Shown here: positions 10,764-22,400 of the stretch, one piece after another
How positions within the stretch are numbered: position 1 is the stretch's first letter
Layout: each line of letters opens with the position of its first letter
Assembly: GCA_023079485.1 (NCBI GenBank)
Contig: CM041085.1
Coordinates: forward strand, 94,251,115 to 94,315,114
DNA: 64,000 bases
Direction: 5' to 3'
Source of the DNA: Archilochus colubris
Taxonomy: Eukaryota > Chordata > Aves > Apodiformes > Trochilidae
The notes under the pieces: generated by a model
What the model was told of the DNA's origin: nothing
The model's input: only the letters and a program-made list of their open reading frames with translations
Database searches by the model: none
Program-made: the position numbers and the translations under genes

Positions 10764-12749
10764 GTAAGTTGTTTATACCATTATCTTTAGTGATAAAGAC
10801 ATAAAAGCATATAACTTCTCAAGTCCTTTTAAATATACAAATCAAAGAAAGAAGATTTGGAAAGCTGTGATTGTAAAATGTTTATTATGCTTTCAACTGT
10901 CACTGAGTTACAACTGATGATAATAGTGGGTGTGTATAAAGCAGAATGGTATTCTAATGTCTGAAAAATATGGATATGTAGGGAAAAAATTAAATATAAG
11001 AATATTTAGAATTCAGAGATGCAAGGCAGGTTAGAAAATCTAGGCAAAACAGTACCATACAGACTTTTATCTGTTCAGTACTGGCAGCAGCAAAGGCAAA
11101 GGTATCTTAGCATTTTTTAAATCTAGCTTTATAATTTCTGTTCTTTTTTTTTCTTACCCTCAGTTGATATGACAGCACTGTCTTTACCCTCCTTCTTTCA
11201 CCCTCCTTTCCTGTGATGCAGCACAGCAGGGTTTAAGAACTGCTGTGATTCCCACCTTCTCAAGAAGATAAAGACCACAGCATGATTGGTGTACTCTATG
11301 ATAACATCTGTTCAGTCACCCTAGACCTTTTGCCCCATCTATAATTTAAGGGTAAACCCAAGAAAAATAGGAAGATAATTTTATAGTTTGGAAAGTAGAA
11401 GGTCCTTTAGCCCCAAAAAAGCCAGAGGGTAATCCAGTGGTCATCTACTACAGCTCACTAAAAGTGCTTGTATAATGTCTAAGATGCATTAATGTAAACT
11501 AAGTCTTCTTGTAATATCACTGAACTCAGTGGAGTGAAACGCAGGCCATGTTTTAATTATTGTGCAAGTAGAGAGGTTGTGAGTGTCTTGAAGGCTCCTG
11601 TCTAAGAGATATTATTTGGTGTCTGTGTTTCCTGCAGTGCATTGTTTAGTGCAAAGTGAATGTTTTGGTGTGCTCATTAGAACAAAAGATGCATGAGAGA
11701 TTTCTGCTTTAAAGAATGCATTTTGATGGTGTGGCACTCAAAAGGAACTTTTTATGCAAGGTGCAGCAGAAAAAGTTGATCCATCTCTTTGTTATTTTTA
11801 TCTGAGATAGTATTTTTTTCATTATTTGTAAGTTACTTTTAGGAGCTGTGTGATCTCTGCTTACACTCTCAGAGCACATGCTGTCAGACACCACAATTAC
11901 AGAAAGTAGAAGTAAGACAGGCTATGGAGGAAATTATTATAAGGCAGTCTGCTGTTTACTTCAAATGTGATGTCTTTTTTTTTTTTTTCTTCCGTTTGTG
12001 TATTGACTTGTAAAGCTTTATTTTGATGCCTTTTTATTATAAGTTTCATATATATGAAGGTTATAACAATTGTAAAATTAAAATACAAATAGGTGGATTC
12101 AAATAAAATTTGCTGCTCCTTCTGACATGAGCATTTAGTGTTTAACTCATTTCCATGCTTACAATAGTGTAAGTAGAAAGTAGCTGGGTATTCAACTTCA
12201 GAGCACTGGTGAAAATGGCTGTTACTATGTGGTGCCAATTAGCAAATTTTTAAAAAAGTTAAAGACTTACACCTCTCCCAGTTTTGTTTGTTAGATATTT
12301 TTTAATATTCTCTCAATAACAGAAAGCTTACTTTTGGGGTTTGATTTATGGATAGAATGTGAATAGAATAATAGCAAATATTGTCAAACTGTGCTCTGTG
12401 AACCTGAGATCTACAGGTTTCCCCCAGCTCTTCCTCACAAGCACAACCCAAGAGCAGCTGCAGAATGCACTTTGCAGTTGCACAGCTCTGTTAAGATTTA
12501 AGGAGAAGGTGTTACAAGCATACTGGTAATTCCTTGTGGAATGCAGAACAATATTTCAGCTGTGTACAGTCATATTTCACTCCACTCCTTCAGACCTGCC
12601 AAGATTCCAAGTTGCTACCTTTCAACCGCTGTGCCATTCTTTATGAAGAGTCAGGTAGCAAAACATAGCTTTAGGATATAGGTACCTTGGTAGATTTACC
12701 ATAGGAAAAAAATCATTATATATTCTGTTACTCTGCAGGAAAAGAAAAG

Positions 12750-12840
12750 GGTTTTGCTTTGGGTTTTGTTTTATTTTTATTTGTTGTTGTTTGTTGGTTT
12801 GTGGGGTTTTTTTGTTATTGTTTTTTTTTTTTCTTCTTTA
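12750..12840 (+). repeat. T/G-rich low-complexity tract
   Basis: GGTTTTG, TTGTTGTTG and GGGGTTTTTTTG units followed by T12 over about 90 bp. Confidence 0.8.
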
Positions 12841-14426
12841 GTACACCTGAGAGAAAAGTTGGTTGCCAGAGTATCCCTGCCAGTTAGTGCCCTTTAGGAA
12901 TCGGCCAGATGCAGCTGAATCATGATTAACTTATGCAAGGAAATGAGAAAGAGATGGCAAAGATTATTGAACTAAAATATGGTGGTCCTGGTTCATCCAA
13001 AGTGTAAGCTGGCCTACAGGGGGCTTAAGTGGTGACCTTGGCAGAATTTTGGAACAGTAAACTGGGAGAAAGTAAATGGACAGACTGTTCTAGTGGTTAC
13101 TTTACCACAGTTGGTTCTCATTAGTGCTTGAGCTGCCACAAACACTGGCCAAATCCAAAATTCTGCATATTTCCCCATGGTCGTCTGAAGCCAATCTCTC
13201 AGAGGAGCAAGGAAAGAGTTTTAGTTTATGAATCAGCTTAGGGGAAGCAAATCCAATTAAGTATGGTCTGGTGTCCATCTGTTTAGTGGCAGGCTTAGTG
13301 TACTCGCTTTTGTTCCTTTACTTAGTCAATCTGATATACATGGTGTATTTCCAAAGGATGTTACTTGATCCCTCTTGCTGTCTTTACTCACTCTCATTAA
13401 ATGACATAAGCCTGTACTCTCTGTATGCCTAATAGCTGTGGCCTTTTTCTAAAACTACTACAACTATAGTTTGTATTGAAACTGATTACATTTAAAAAAA
13501 AAAAAAAGTGCTGGGCTTTCTATAAATGTGTTCTCATGGCAATATTCCTGCCTATCAACTCTGTCAGTGATTATTACCTCTAAACATATGGGCATTACCT
13601 GTACATTAGAGCTTTTACAGGGAACATCCTGCATATCCAAGAGAATGAGAACCCTGACAAAGTGGCCCATGAGGACAAACCATCGTTAGGCAGGCACAGT
13701 CCTTATAAAAGGCTCATTTTCTAGGCAAGAAGGAGACCTCTGTGGTTTATCTTGTGAAACCTAGCCTCTGATGCATGCCAGGCAGTTACTGCTGGTCATT
13801 CCACATGCAAAGGATAATGTGTGTGTAGGTTCAGAGCATCAGTTTATAGAATATTGGGAAGGCTGTAAATGCACACTTGATGCTCAGCAGCTCTGTGAAT
13901 CTTTGGTCCCTGCACAGCTCTCAGCAGCCCAGGGACAGAGCAGGGTTAGGAGAGCAGACAGCCCTAGCAACACCTAATACCCCCAGTCCCAGTGCTGCAG
14001 ACTCAGGATGGTCTCCCACTTCCAGGCCTCCTCACCAGTAGGAGCACAGTAAATGCCAACCAGGTTCAGCGGGGTGAGAGCCATCAAATAAGGTGAAAAA
14101 TAGAAATGCTTTTGTAAGGATTATGTAGTGCGTGCAAATCTGCCAGTGCAATAATGCTAGGAGGGGAAGGCAACAGCAAGAATGAAGTGTTTAGGAGATC
14201 TAATTTTCAGAGCTTTGTCAAAAGAGTGTGGCTCGTGACACAGCAAAGTGCTGTGGAATGTCCACATTCTGGCATAGCAACAAAGCTTAACATCTGAAGT
14301 TTGAATCATTGTTTTAATAAGCTGTCATTCATATGCTACTCTTAATGGTTTGTATTAGTTACTGAATACTGAGTGACTTAACCCTTGCAAAATGTTTAGT
14401 GTGTGAACTGTCATGCTTTACAAAGC

Positions 14427-14432
14427 GACATC
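14427..14432. repeat. Target-site duplication, left copy (GACATC)
   Basis: Direct repeat with 14757-14762 flanking the solo LTR. The match can be stretched to 11 bp (GACATCTGTAG) because the LTR end and the right flank both read TGTAG, which makes the exact border ambiguous by 5 bp. Confidence 0.75.
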
Positions 14433-14756
14433 TGTAGCAAGACAAACCTCTTTTAGGGCACGGTGCTTCAAGGTCCAACCAGGTGTTCCAGCAGAGACTC
14501 ACAAATAGTGCTCTGAGCCTATAGCCGTCAGGGTTGACTAGCCTGGACCGGTGCTGTTGCTCCAAGAGCAACTGACCTCTCTGCTGGCTAGCTCAGGACT
14601 GAGCTGAGCCTGTGACTCAGGCCTCACCTTTTATTGGCCCCCTAATCCTGCTCATGCGCAGTTAGGGCCCACCCTAATTAGGCACAGGTGGGCTTAACAC
14701 AAGCTCATGCCCCCTACCTGGCAATTAGTGGCACCTGGTTGCCTTATTTCACTACA
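14433..14756 (-). mobile_element. Solo endogenous retrovirus LTR (324 bp), antisense
   Basis: A 324-bp block with terminal inverted repeat TGTAG...CTACA, i.e. TG/CA ends, flanked on both sides by the 6-bp direct repeat GACATC (14427-14432 and 14757-14762). This is the structure of a single LTR left after recombination between two LTRs. Minus-strand polarity is inferred from a CCAATAAAAGG element (AATAAAA at 14635-14629), which could serve as TATA or polyadenylation signal. It is more GC-rich than its surroundings. A 6-bp duplication is typical of beta-like (ERVK, class II) elements. No retroviral coding sequence remains. Confidence 0.8.
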
Positions 14757-14762
14757 GACATC
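14757..14762. repeat. Target-site duplication, right copy (GACATC)
   Basis: Right-hand partner of 14427-14432, immediately after the terminal CTACA of the LTR. Confidence 0.75.
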
Positions 14763-15483
14763 TGTAGTAAAAATCTCTTAAACATCACTGAAGTGATTTC
14801 AGGCTTCTGTACTATTCTTTGAAAATATATTTCAGAATATCAGAAAAGCACATATTAAATGGTTTGAAGAGCATGATTTTAGTCTAAGATTAGTACATCC
14901 TATGAAGAAATAGCTGCAAAGTTTATCCAGGCAGTTCTTCACCTTGAAGATGATCAAAAGTTCAATTTTAAGACAACAATTACTGCTGTGTACAGCCAAA
15001 GAACAATGAGTTTACAGCCTAAATATTGACTAGTTGCAGTGTATAAGGTGGATTAATAGCACGTGGTGTTGAAAATATAGTGATTCATACCAAAACAGGA
15101 TTACATTGCTTGTTCTGTGAAAGAAAGAACGACAGCAGTCATTATTTATCTTGTTATTGGCTAACAAGACAAAAATGGCTTAGTACATTGAAATGTAATA
15201 TTAAAAATATGTTAATGGCAACATTTTAGGATGGAAACCTGTAGCTTGCCAATATATTTCTCTCATTTTAGATAATTGGCAATTTCACCTGCCTAATATT
15301 TGGCTATGATAAATTTAATTTGATTGAAACAAAGCAATGGCTTTTTTTTATCATATTGAGCATATGTTAAACATTAAGTTAAAACTAGAAAAAAAAGGAA
15401 GTAATACTTAAAACACTGGAACTTTGATACAGTAGGTATGAGAGATGGATCCTGGAATCTTTAATATTAAAAGTATCCTTTTT

Positions 15484-15537
15484 ATATATGTGTACACGCA
15501 TACATATATATTTATATATACAGTATATATTTATAGT
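15484..15537 (+). repeat. TA-rich simple repeat
   Basis: Alternating TATATATG, CATACATATATAT and TTATATATACAGTATATAT units. Confidence 0.8.
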
Positions 15538-18500
15538 ATTCCATTACACCATTAACTGTGTGTCTTATAAGAGATTAATAACTCTATTTCCCTTTGTACT
15601 GACTGTAATAGGACAGAATTTGGAAGTAGGAAAAAATAACTACAACATAAATGTCTTTTATAAAGCTTTAATAAAACAGGAGGGATAATTACCCTGATAT
15701 ACTTTGTTCTATCATAGAATGTAATATTACAGAGTTGCCCAAGTGTTAAAGAATTCAGGCTTTTCAGGGAAGATAAGTATCCCTGAAGATGAAATTATAC
15801 AATGCTATTTTACTAGACTGTATGAATTGCTTCATAAATAATGTTAGTAAATTATACTTGGTGTTTCTAAATAAGCCTTCATCACAGCAGGAGTTTAAAT
15901 ACCTTTTAAAATACTATGCAAAAATCTTGCTGTGAGGAGACCTACTACCTAAATGTATTTGTGAAGAAGAGCATCACTTGTAGCTACAAGTAAAACAAGG
16001 TGCTCCTTCAATTATTTACTATGTCATTTGCCTATGTAATTTGTAAAAAAACCAAACCAAACAAAACACCAATCCAAAAAAACAGAAGAAAGCAACTATT
16101 AAAATATGTAAAGCAAGATGTAGTCTGATTGAATTATGGATGATTAAAAGTAATTGTTATAAGGCTAGAAAGCCATAGCTGCCAATAAATGATGTTCATA
16201 TGCAATTATGTAACAGTACTGGTTATCCAAAATTAGTGTTCATACTGTATGCTAAATTGACATTGAATTCTGTTATTTTCAGGGGCAAAGACTTATGAAT
16301 AAGCAACTAACTTTTAGGAATTACAATTCTGTATAAATTATCTATTCATATGAACTTTAAATACAAACTTTAGTACTTTTATATAGTTTCAATGGCTTAA
16401 CTTGTGTTCACATCTCTGTTAAAAATAGATGTGGGCTGTAAATAGGTTGCCAAAATGAAGTCTCTTAATATTGAAACAACAGATGTAAATTATGAAGGAA
16501 TTCAAAACTTATGGGTGAGTAAATTCAGAGGTTTGGAACATGAAAAACTATGAAAACAATTTTAATTAAAGAAGTGTAGTGCAGGCCTATGCAGTGAACA
16601 GAACATTTACAGCAGAATATAGATAACCCTCACTGTTAAGTCTTTTGAAAGCCTTCCCACCTCCTACAAGGAGGTTTCCACTTTTTACAGAGGCTAATAC
16701 ACAGTTTTAAATTTTAACACTGGCTGCCTTGTTTATTGAGTATTCAGATCCTACTTTTCTAAATCTCTGCTTTGGGAGAATATCTTCAGAATTTGATAGA
16801 ATCTCTTCAACTATTTTCTTTAATCAGAATTTGGTCTTCATGTTGTAAAGCACTTAGGAAAATAATTTCAATTGTGTTAGCACAGCATCTCACTGTCACT
16901 TGTTAGGCTTTCACACTGGAACTCTCCTATTCCTGCAGCTCTTCTGTACAGAACTGCAAAGTGCCCGTGTCAGAACTTTTTGAGTTAAGGATGTTCTGTT
17001 AGGTGACAGATCGGCTTCAGACCATTTTGAGTCTACTACTCCCTCACTTGGAAAAAGGGAAGTAAAAAATTATACGCAGCACTTGAACAGCATATCAGTT
17101 TCTTGAATAGTGTGCATTGAAGGGCTTGAAGTATTTTCAAAATAGGACCAAAAAATGCAAAAAAGGAACAAAAATGGAAATAAAAGCAGTGGATTATATT
17201 TGAAAGGAAAGAACTAGTTGCTGATTTAAGGGGTGGAAATTCTTTATCATGATGTGTCCTTCCACTGAAATTGATGGAACAGGTTCTTTAAAAAGAAAAA
17301 AATATTTACTCAACTAGATAAGTAAAAAATATAAGGAGAAAAAGCACTGCAGAAGAATCCCATGTTACTGGCTAAGTTTGTTATTTGTCAGCATACTTGA
17401 AAAAGAAGGGACTAAACTGCCTTTTATTTATGCTGCTCTCATACAAGCTGTCTGAACTCAACTGACATATCAAATATCACATATCAAAATAATATAATTT
17501 TAGTTTGCATGATGGTGATAAAAAATGTTTAATTCTAAAAAGTTTTAATCTAACAGGAGATAATTATATCTTAAAGTCCATGTTGTTCTGTTGATGCAAC
17601 CATTCATTTGATTTCTGTCACCTCACCATCACAGTATTTTCTGCTTCAGGCTCCTAACATGAAAGAGGTTCTTCCACATAAGCAAAAGAGATGTATGAAA
17701 AATGTATGCGTATCTTCCCTAGTTTAATGCTTTTGAACTGAACTCTGATGCTCATGTCTCTGCTAGAAGAGGTATAGATCAGTGAATTATCAAATTAATA
17801 AGAGCAAAACAGTGTGGTTTCTCTAAGCTGACATTTCATGTGGCATATATTATCTTATTCAGGATGCTTTTTTTTATTGCCATATCAGCTTTTTCTTCAT
17901 GTTTGAGGAAATCTGTTTCATACTGAGAAGTCATGTTTCTTTCTCAGTTCCCTCTCCACACCTTTGTTTTCAGAAGTCTGAAAATGCATCTGCAATACAG
18001 AATAGCAGAGGCTAAAATAAAGTCCTTTTTGATTAAAAACAATGCATATATTAAGATGAAAAATGTAACGTGAGGCAAAACCACCTTCTTTGAATGGATT
18101 CCTACTATGGAATAGATTCAAAAGTTCAAAATCACATAAGCACTTAAAATGCAATTTTTGTATTTTCTTTGTTGTTGTTTTTCAGTTAAATTAATCGTAG
18201 ACATTTCTGGTCTAGTCCTGAAGCTGAAGTGATAATGTTTAAGATGGACTTTCTCATGACAGAGGATGAAACTTTTTGGAAAGGTAGAGCTTGTACCCCA
18301 CATCACTGTTACAAAAAAAGAACATTCCCTGAGTTCTAGGCAGGATTGCTGTAAAATAATATTCCTGGTTTTTAGTGTTTCAGTTCTTATTTTCCTATCT
18401 TACTGTATGTACAGCATCTTCATTTTGTTCAGAGTGGCCCGTATGGCACTGTCCTTTGGATTAATAACCAAATCAGTGTTGATACCACACCAGAGCTGTG

Positions 18501-18566
18501 ACTATTTCACAGTGCTTACACAATGTCCAGGCTTTATCTTTTCTTCATTCTGGCCCCAGCAAGTAT

Positions 18567-18661
18567 GCTGGGGGTGGACAAGAGCTTGAGAGTGGACAAA
18601 GCTGGCACAGGTGACCCAAGCTGACTGAAGAGATACTCCATACCATATAATGTCAAGCTGA
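18567..18661 (+). mobile_element. Probable LTR-derived fragment
   Basis: The text GACCCAAGCTGACTGAAG followed by GATACTCCATACCATATAAT resembles a U3-type sequence seen in bird LTR retroelements (a CATACCATATGACGTCATGC-like block). It is short, diverged and directly abuts the CR1 piece at 18662. Assignment is from memory of the motif and is tentative. Confidence 0.4.
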
Positions 18662-18820
18662 GCCCAGAGAGCTCTACTGAATGAAGTTAAATCCAGTTGG
18701 CACCTTGATCGCCAGTGATGTGCTCCAGGGCTCAGTTTTGGGGATGGTCTTGTTCAGTATCTTTGTCAACAATCTAGATGTGGGAATTGAGTGCTTTGCA
18801 GCAGATGACGCCAACTTGTT
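18662..18820 (+). mobile_element. CR1 LINE fragment, internal portion
   Basis: Sense-strand CR1 text from CCCAGAGAG through AGTTAAATCCAGTTGGC, GTGCTCCAGGGCTCAGTTTT, TTGTTCAGTATCTTTGTCAA and GAATTGAGTGC, to GCAGATGACGCCAAC. This covers the region just before and including the catalytic reverse-transcriptase motif. It stops abruptly without a 3' end, unusual for CR1, which is normally 5'-truncated and 3'-complete, so a later deletion removed the rest. Confidence 0.8.
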
Positions 18821-18844
18821 CTTTATTCCTGTTTTGCCATCTAA

Positions 18845-18937
18845 CTAATACAAGTACTAAGCAAGTAATTACACTTGATAATAATAAGCAATTAATGTAG
18901 TAAGTAATACAGTTACACTAAGTAATATAATTACTTA
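18845..18937. repeat. Degenerate AAGTAATTA-rich repeat with hairpin
   Basis: Repeated variants of AGTAATTACA and AAGTAATACA occur across about 90 bp. At 18919-18937 the sequence TAAGTAAT-ATA-ATTACTTA forms a perfect 8-bp inverted repeat with a 3-nt loop. It lies directly after the truncated CR1 piece. Confidence 0.6.
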
Positions 18938-19071
18938 ATGCCATTTCAGGCTTTAGAGGAGAATTATACAGCCTCTCTCATGAAATATTCAGTATATAGT
19001 GTCACATTTATCAGCTAATTGCCTGGGAACTCAAGATGCACATTTTGGGGAAAGAGATAAAGCATATATTG

Positions 19072-19480
19072 TAGAATCATAGAATGGTTTCAATTGGATG
19101 GGACCTTAAAGTTCATTTAGTTCCAAACCCCTAGTCTGGGCAGGGGCACCTTCCACTAGACCAGGCTTCTCAAATCTCCATCCAACCTTCAATACTTTCA
19201 GGGAGGGGGTGTCCACAACTCTCTGGGCAGCCTTCTCCAGTGTCTCACCACCCTCACAATAAAGAATTTATTCCTAATTTCTAATCTAAAGCAATGATTT
19301 TCTGCTTTAAAGCCATTACCCCTTGTCCTGTCACTACACACCTGTGTAGAAAGTCCCTCCTCAGCTTTCCTGTAGGCCCCCTTCAGGTACTGGAATACCT
19401 AATGTGTCCCCAAGGCCTTCTCCTCTCTAGGTTGAAAAAACCCAACTTTCTCAGCCTGTCGTCTTGGGAAGGGTGCTTCA
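19072..19480 (-). mobile_element. CR1 LINE fragment, 3' end, antisense
   Basis: Antisense CR1 beginning at its tail (TAGAATCATAGAATGGTTTC), then GGACCTTAAAGTTCA, TCCAACCTTCAATACTTTCA, TCTCTGGGCAGCCT, CCCCTTGTCCTGTCACTACA, CTCCTCAGCTTTCCTG and TTCTCAGCCTGTC. About 410 bp are present, 5'-truncated. No intact coding frame. Confidence 0.92.
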
Positions 19481-22400
19481 TATATAAGGAAAAGAAGGAA
19501 TAAAGAAAGACCTGCATATTTTCTTGGACAGTTTTCATTAGAATATAAAAAAGTAAAAAAGTACCAACTAACAGTGTATCAGCGTAAGATATGTATACAA
19601 ATATTCTACAAATGCTAAAACCCCCGGTTCTTCCTTGTAAAGAGTTATTTAGGTTGTTTCAGTCTTAGGGCCAGTGTAAGAGAGCATGGTAGACTTCGTT
19701 TTGCTGCTTTTTCCTATAGCTTTGTTTCTTTAGTGCAAACTCAAGTAGGCTTTTGGTAGATACTTTCTTCTAGCAAACACTCAAGTTGCCTACAGCCCTG
19801 CAATTCTGTTGAGTTTTATTCCCTTTAAGTTTTTGCTTCCTCCTTCTGACTCAATATGGGATTGGCACTGATAAACTTTCTGAAGAGTAAATTTCACTGG
19901 AAATAACAGGCAGTAGAGATAAGAGGGAAAGTCTCCCTTGGCAAATATATTAATGTGGTAAAAATGTAAGAACAGGAAGATTGATTATAAATCAGAATAA
20001 AACCAAGAAGACCTTTTGAATGAAAGAGAAAAAGAGATGTTACAGGGATATGACAGTTTGTTTTAACAGCAAACTTATTAACATTTCAGGCTTAAAACAT
20101 TGTTCTCTACCAACTGATAAAAAGAACCCATCTGCTGTCACACCAGGTAACTAAAGCTCATAAAGGAAAAATGCTTGCCAAAAGGAGATGAGACAAATCT
20201 GTCCAGTTAGCTGGAGTTGGATCATGATGTCGGAATTCTGCAGTATTATAGCAGCTATTTTTCATTCCAAATAAAGGATTATATATAAATACAAGTCCAC
20301 CAGTCCTATTGGCCTACTTGCATCTCTATTGCTTGGAGTGTTTCTGAAACCTCTAATCTGATTTTACAGTGAATACTTTATTCCTTTTCATTACAAACTT
20401 TTAATAGAGTTACAACTTGAATTTTCTCTTTCATTTTAAAATTTCCTTTTCTGTATAGACAGAACTAAAGGTTTGTTAAGGTAAGTAACAATGCTACTGT
20501 GGGCAATGTGTTCCCCTGGACTGGCAGACTAGAAGGATCAGCCTTTATGTGAGTAAAATGTCATCAAGTCTCTATAGAGGATAATACTCAGAGAAGTCAA
20601 AGATAATTATTCATATTCATGTTTAAAAGCAGTACAGATGGCAGTATGCATTGGTTTAGCCTATGGACAAACGTGAACGTGTCCTCATGGAAACAGAAAA
20701 CAAAAACCCAAAACATCTTCTATAGGAGAGTTAAAGAAAGTTACCTTTTCTGGATCTAAGGGTCGATCTGCATAACATCAAATAGTAACAATGCTTGTAA
20801 GAAATGGCAGTGAAAAAAACCTCAGAAAATTAATAATAAAATTAATATTCTGCTGATGGTCTCTGAAATTATGGTTGGTTAAATCATTATTGCTAAGGCT
20901 TTTAATTTTGAGAATTCAACTAAACTAAAATTCAGTCTAAAGCAGAAAGCAATAAAGTAATTTACAACGTTACAGAATACAGGAAAGTGGGGCTTAGGTT
21001 GGACAGTGTTGAGTAGCCCTTTCTGCAACATTGTAATCAGGTCCACTTTGAATGATATTTTTCAAATAATTGTAAATAAAACATTAATATTTTAGAAATC
21101 AATTATGAAAGGGTTTTAATCTGTGAGACTTAAAAATAGTGGGGAAAAAAAACCCTTGTCAGATCCCATTTCACAGTGTTTTAACTCAAAAAAAAACTCT
21201 CATAAAAGCTTAACTGACAAAGCTATAAAGTCTTGAATTGTTGTATAGCTATTTAGAACTCTCCATAGGCTAAGGGTTGCATACCATTCCATGCAACCAC
21301 TTAGCTGAGTAAAAATAACAAACTTGTATACAAAAGAAAAAGGGCATTTGAAACAATATTCATGCAGTACCAGTACAAAATATGTGCCCCTTGAATCTTA
21401 GAGCTTATACCTTTTGTGTCACAAAGGAAAGAAGAGCAGGGTCAGTGCTTCAGTATAGTGGTAGTGGCATCAAAGATTCACAGTATGTTTGCAACAGAGA
21501 AGGATAACAGGTAGAAGTAATACTTTAGATAACATAGACTGACAGCAGTCTTTTCATATAAATATATACATGTATATATGTGTCCATATTCATCTGAGAA
21601 AGATGGCAAAACGAAAGAAAAATGTTAAGATGCTAAGACTAAAAACTAGTATTGTGGTTCACATGCTTATTTTTTGACAGCTCATTAGCTAAGGCTCTGT
21701 TGGTACTACTTTTTTCGAACAGAAAGAGGTAGGCAAAATTAATATATGTACAACTCCAATTTTTGTACCACAGATCTATTCAACAGGAGAAACCAAAGGA
21801 AGTGCAATTTTATGGCAGTCACATCATGGATCCTTGTTTTAAGGATTCAATTTTTTATAAGGCATTAACAATGTAATTTGAAGGGAGGTAAATTTTCCTA
21901 ATGTTAGGTTCCCTTCACAGAATTTAAAAATGCAAAGATGACTTTTAATCCTTCCCATTAATGATGTTTAGTTTATAAAAAAAAAATTTGCATAATAAAA
22001 GCTTTGCAGCTCATCAGACTTGCTAAGGCCTCTGTGATACTAATTCTGGCTTGTAGAGAGCAAATTACCATAGTGGTGGGTACTATAGTTCAACTTTACT
22101 ACTTTAATCCAAATGAAATTTCCCATCTTTGATTGAACTGTCCCCTGGAATAGGTATTACAGATTCATACTTTTGTTTTTCTTGCATAAGGTGTTCCAGT
22201 TGCCATAAATATATTTATTTAACAATATTTGGGAGCCAGAGAAAAGGCAGTGATGCTCTTCCTCCTGTGACAATGACTTAACTGGCAGGCCATAGCTGTT
22301 CAGCTCGCTCTAATTTTTTGACCGAGTGGTAAGGAATTGAAAAGGTTTTGAAAGAATGTCATTTCAGAATTGCTACTAGCCTACTGGCTACAGCAGTCAC

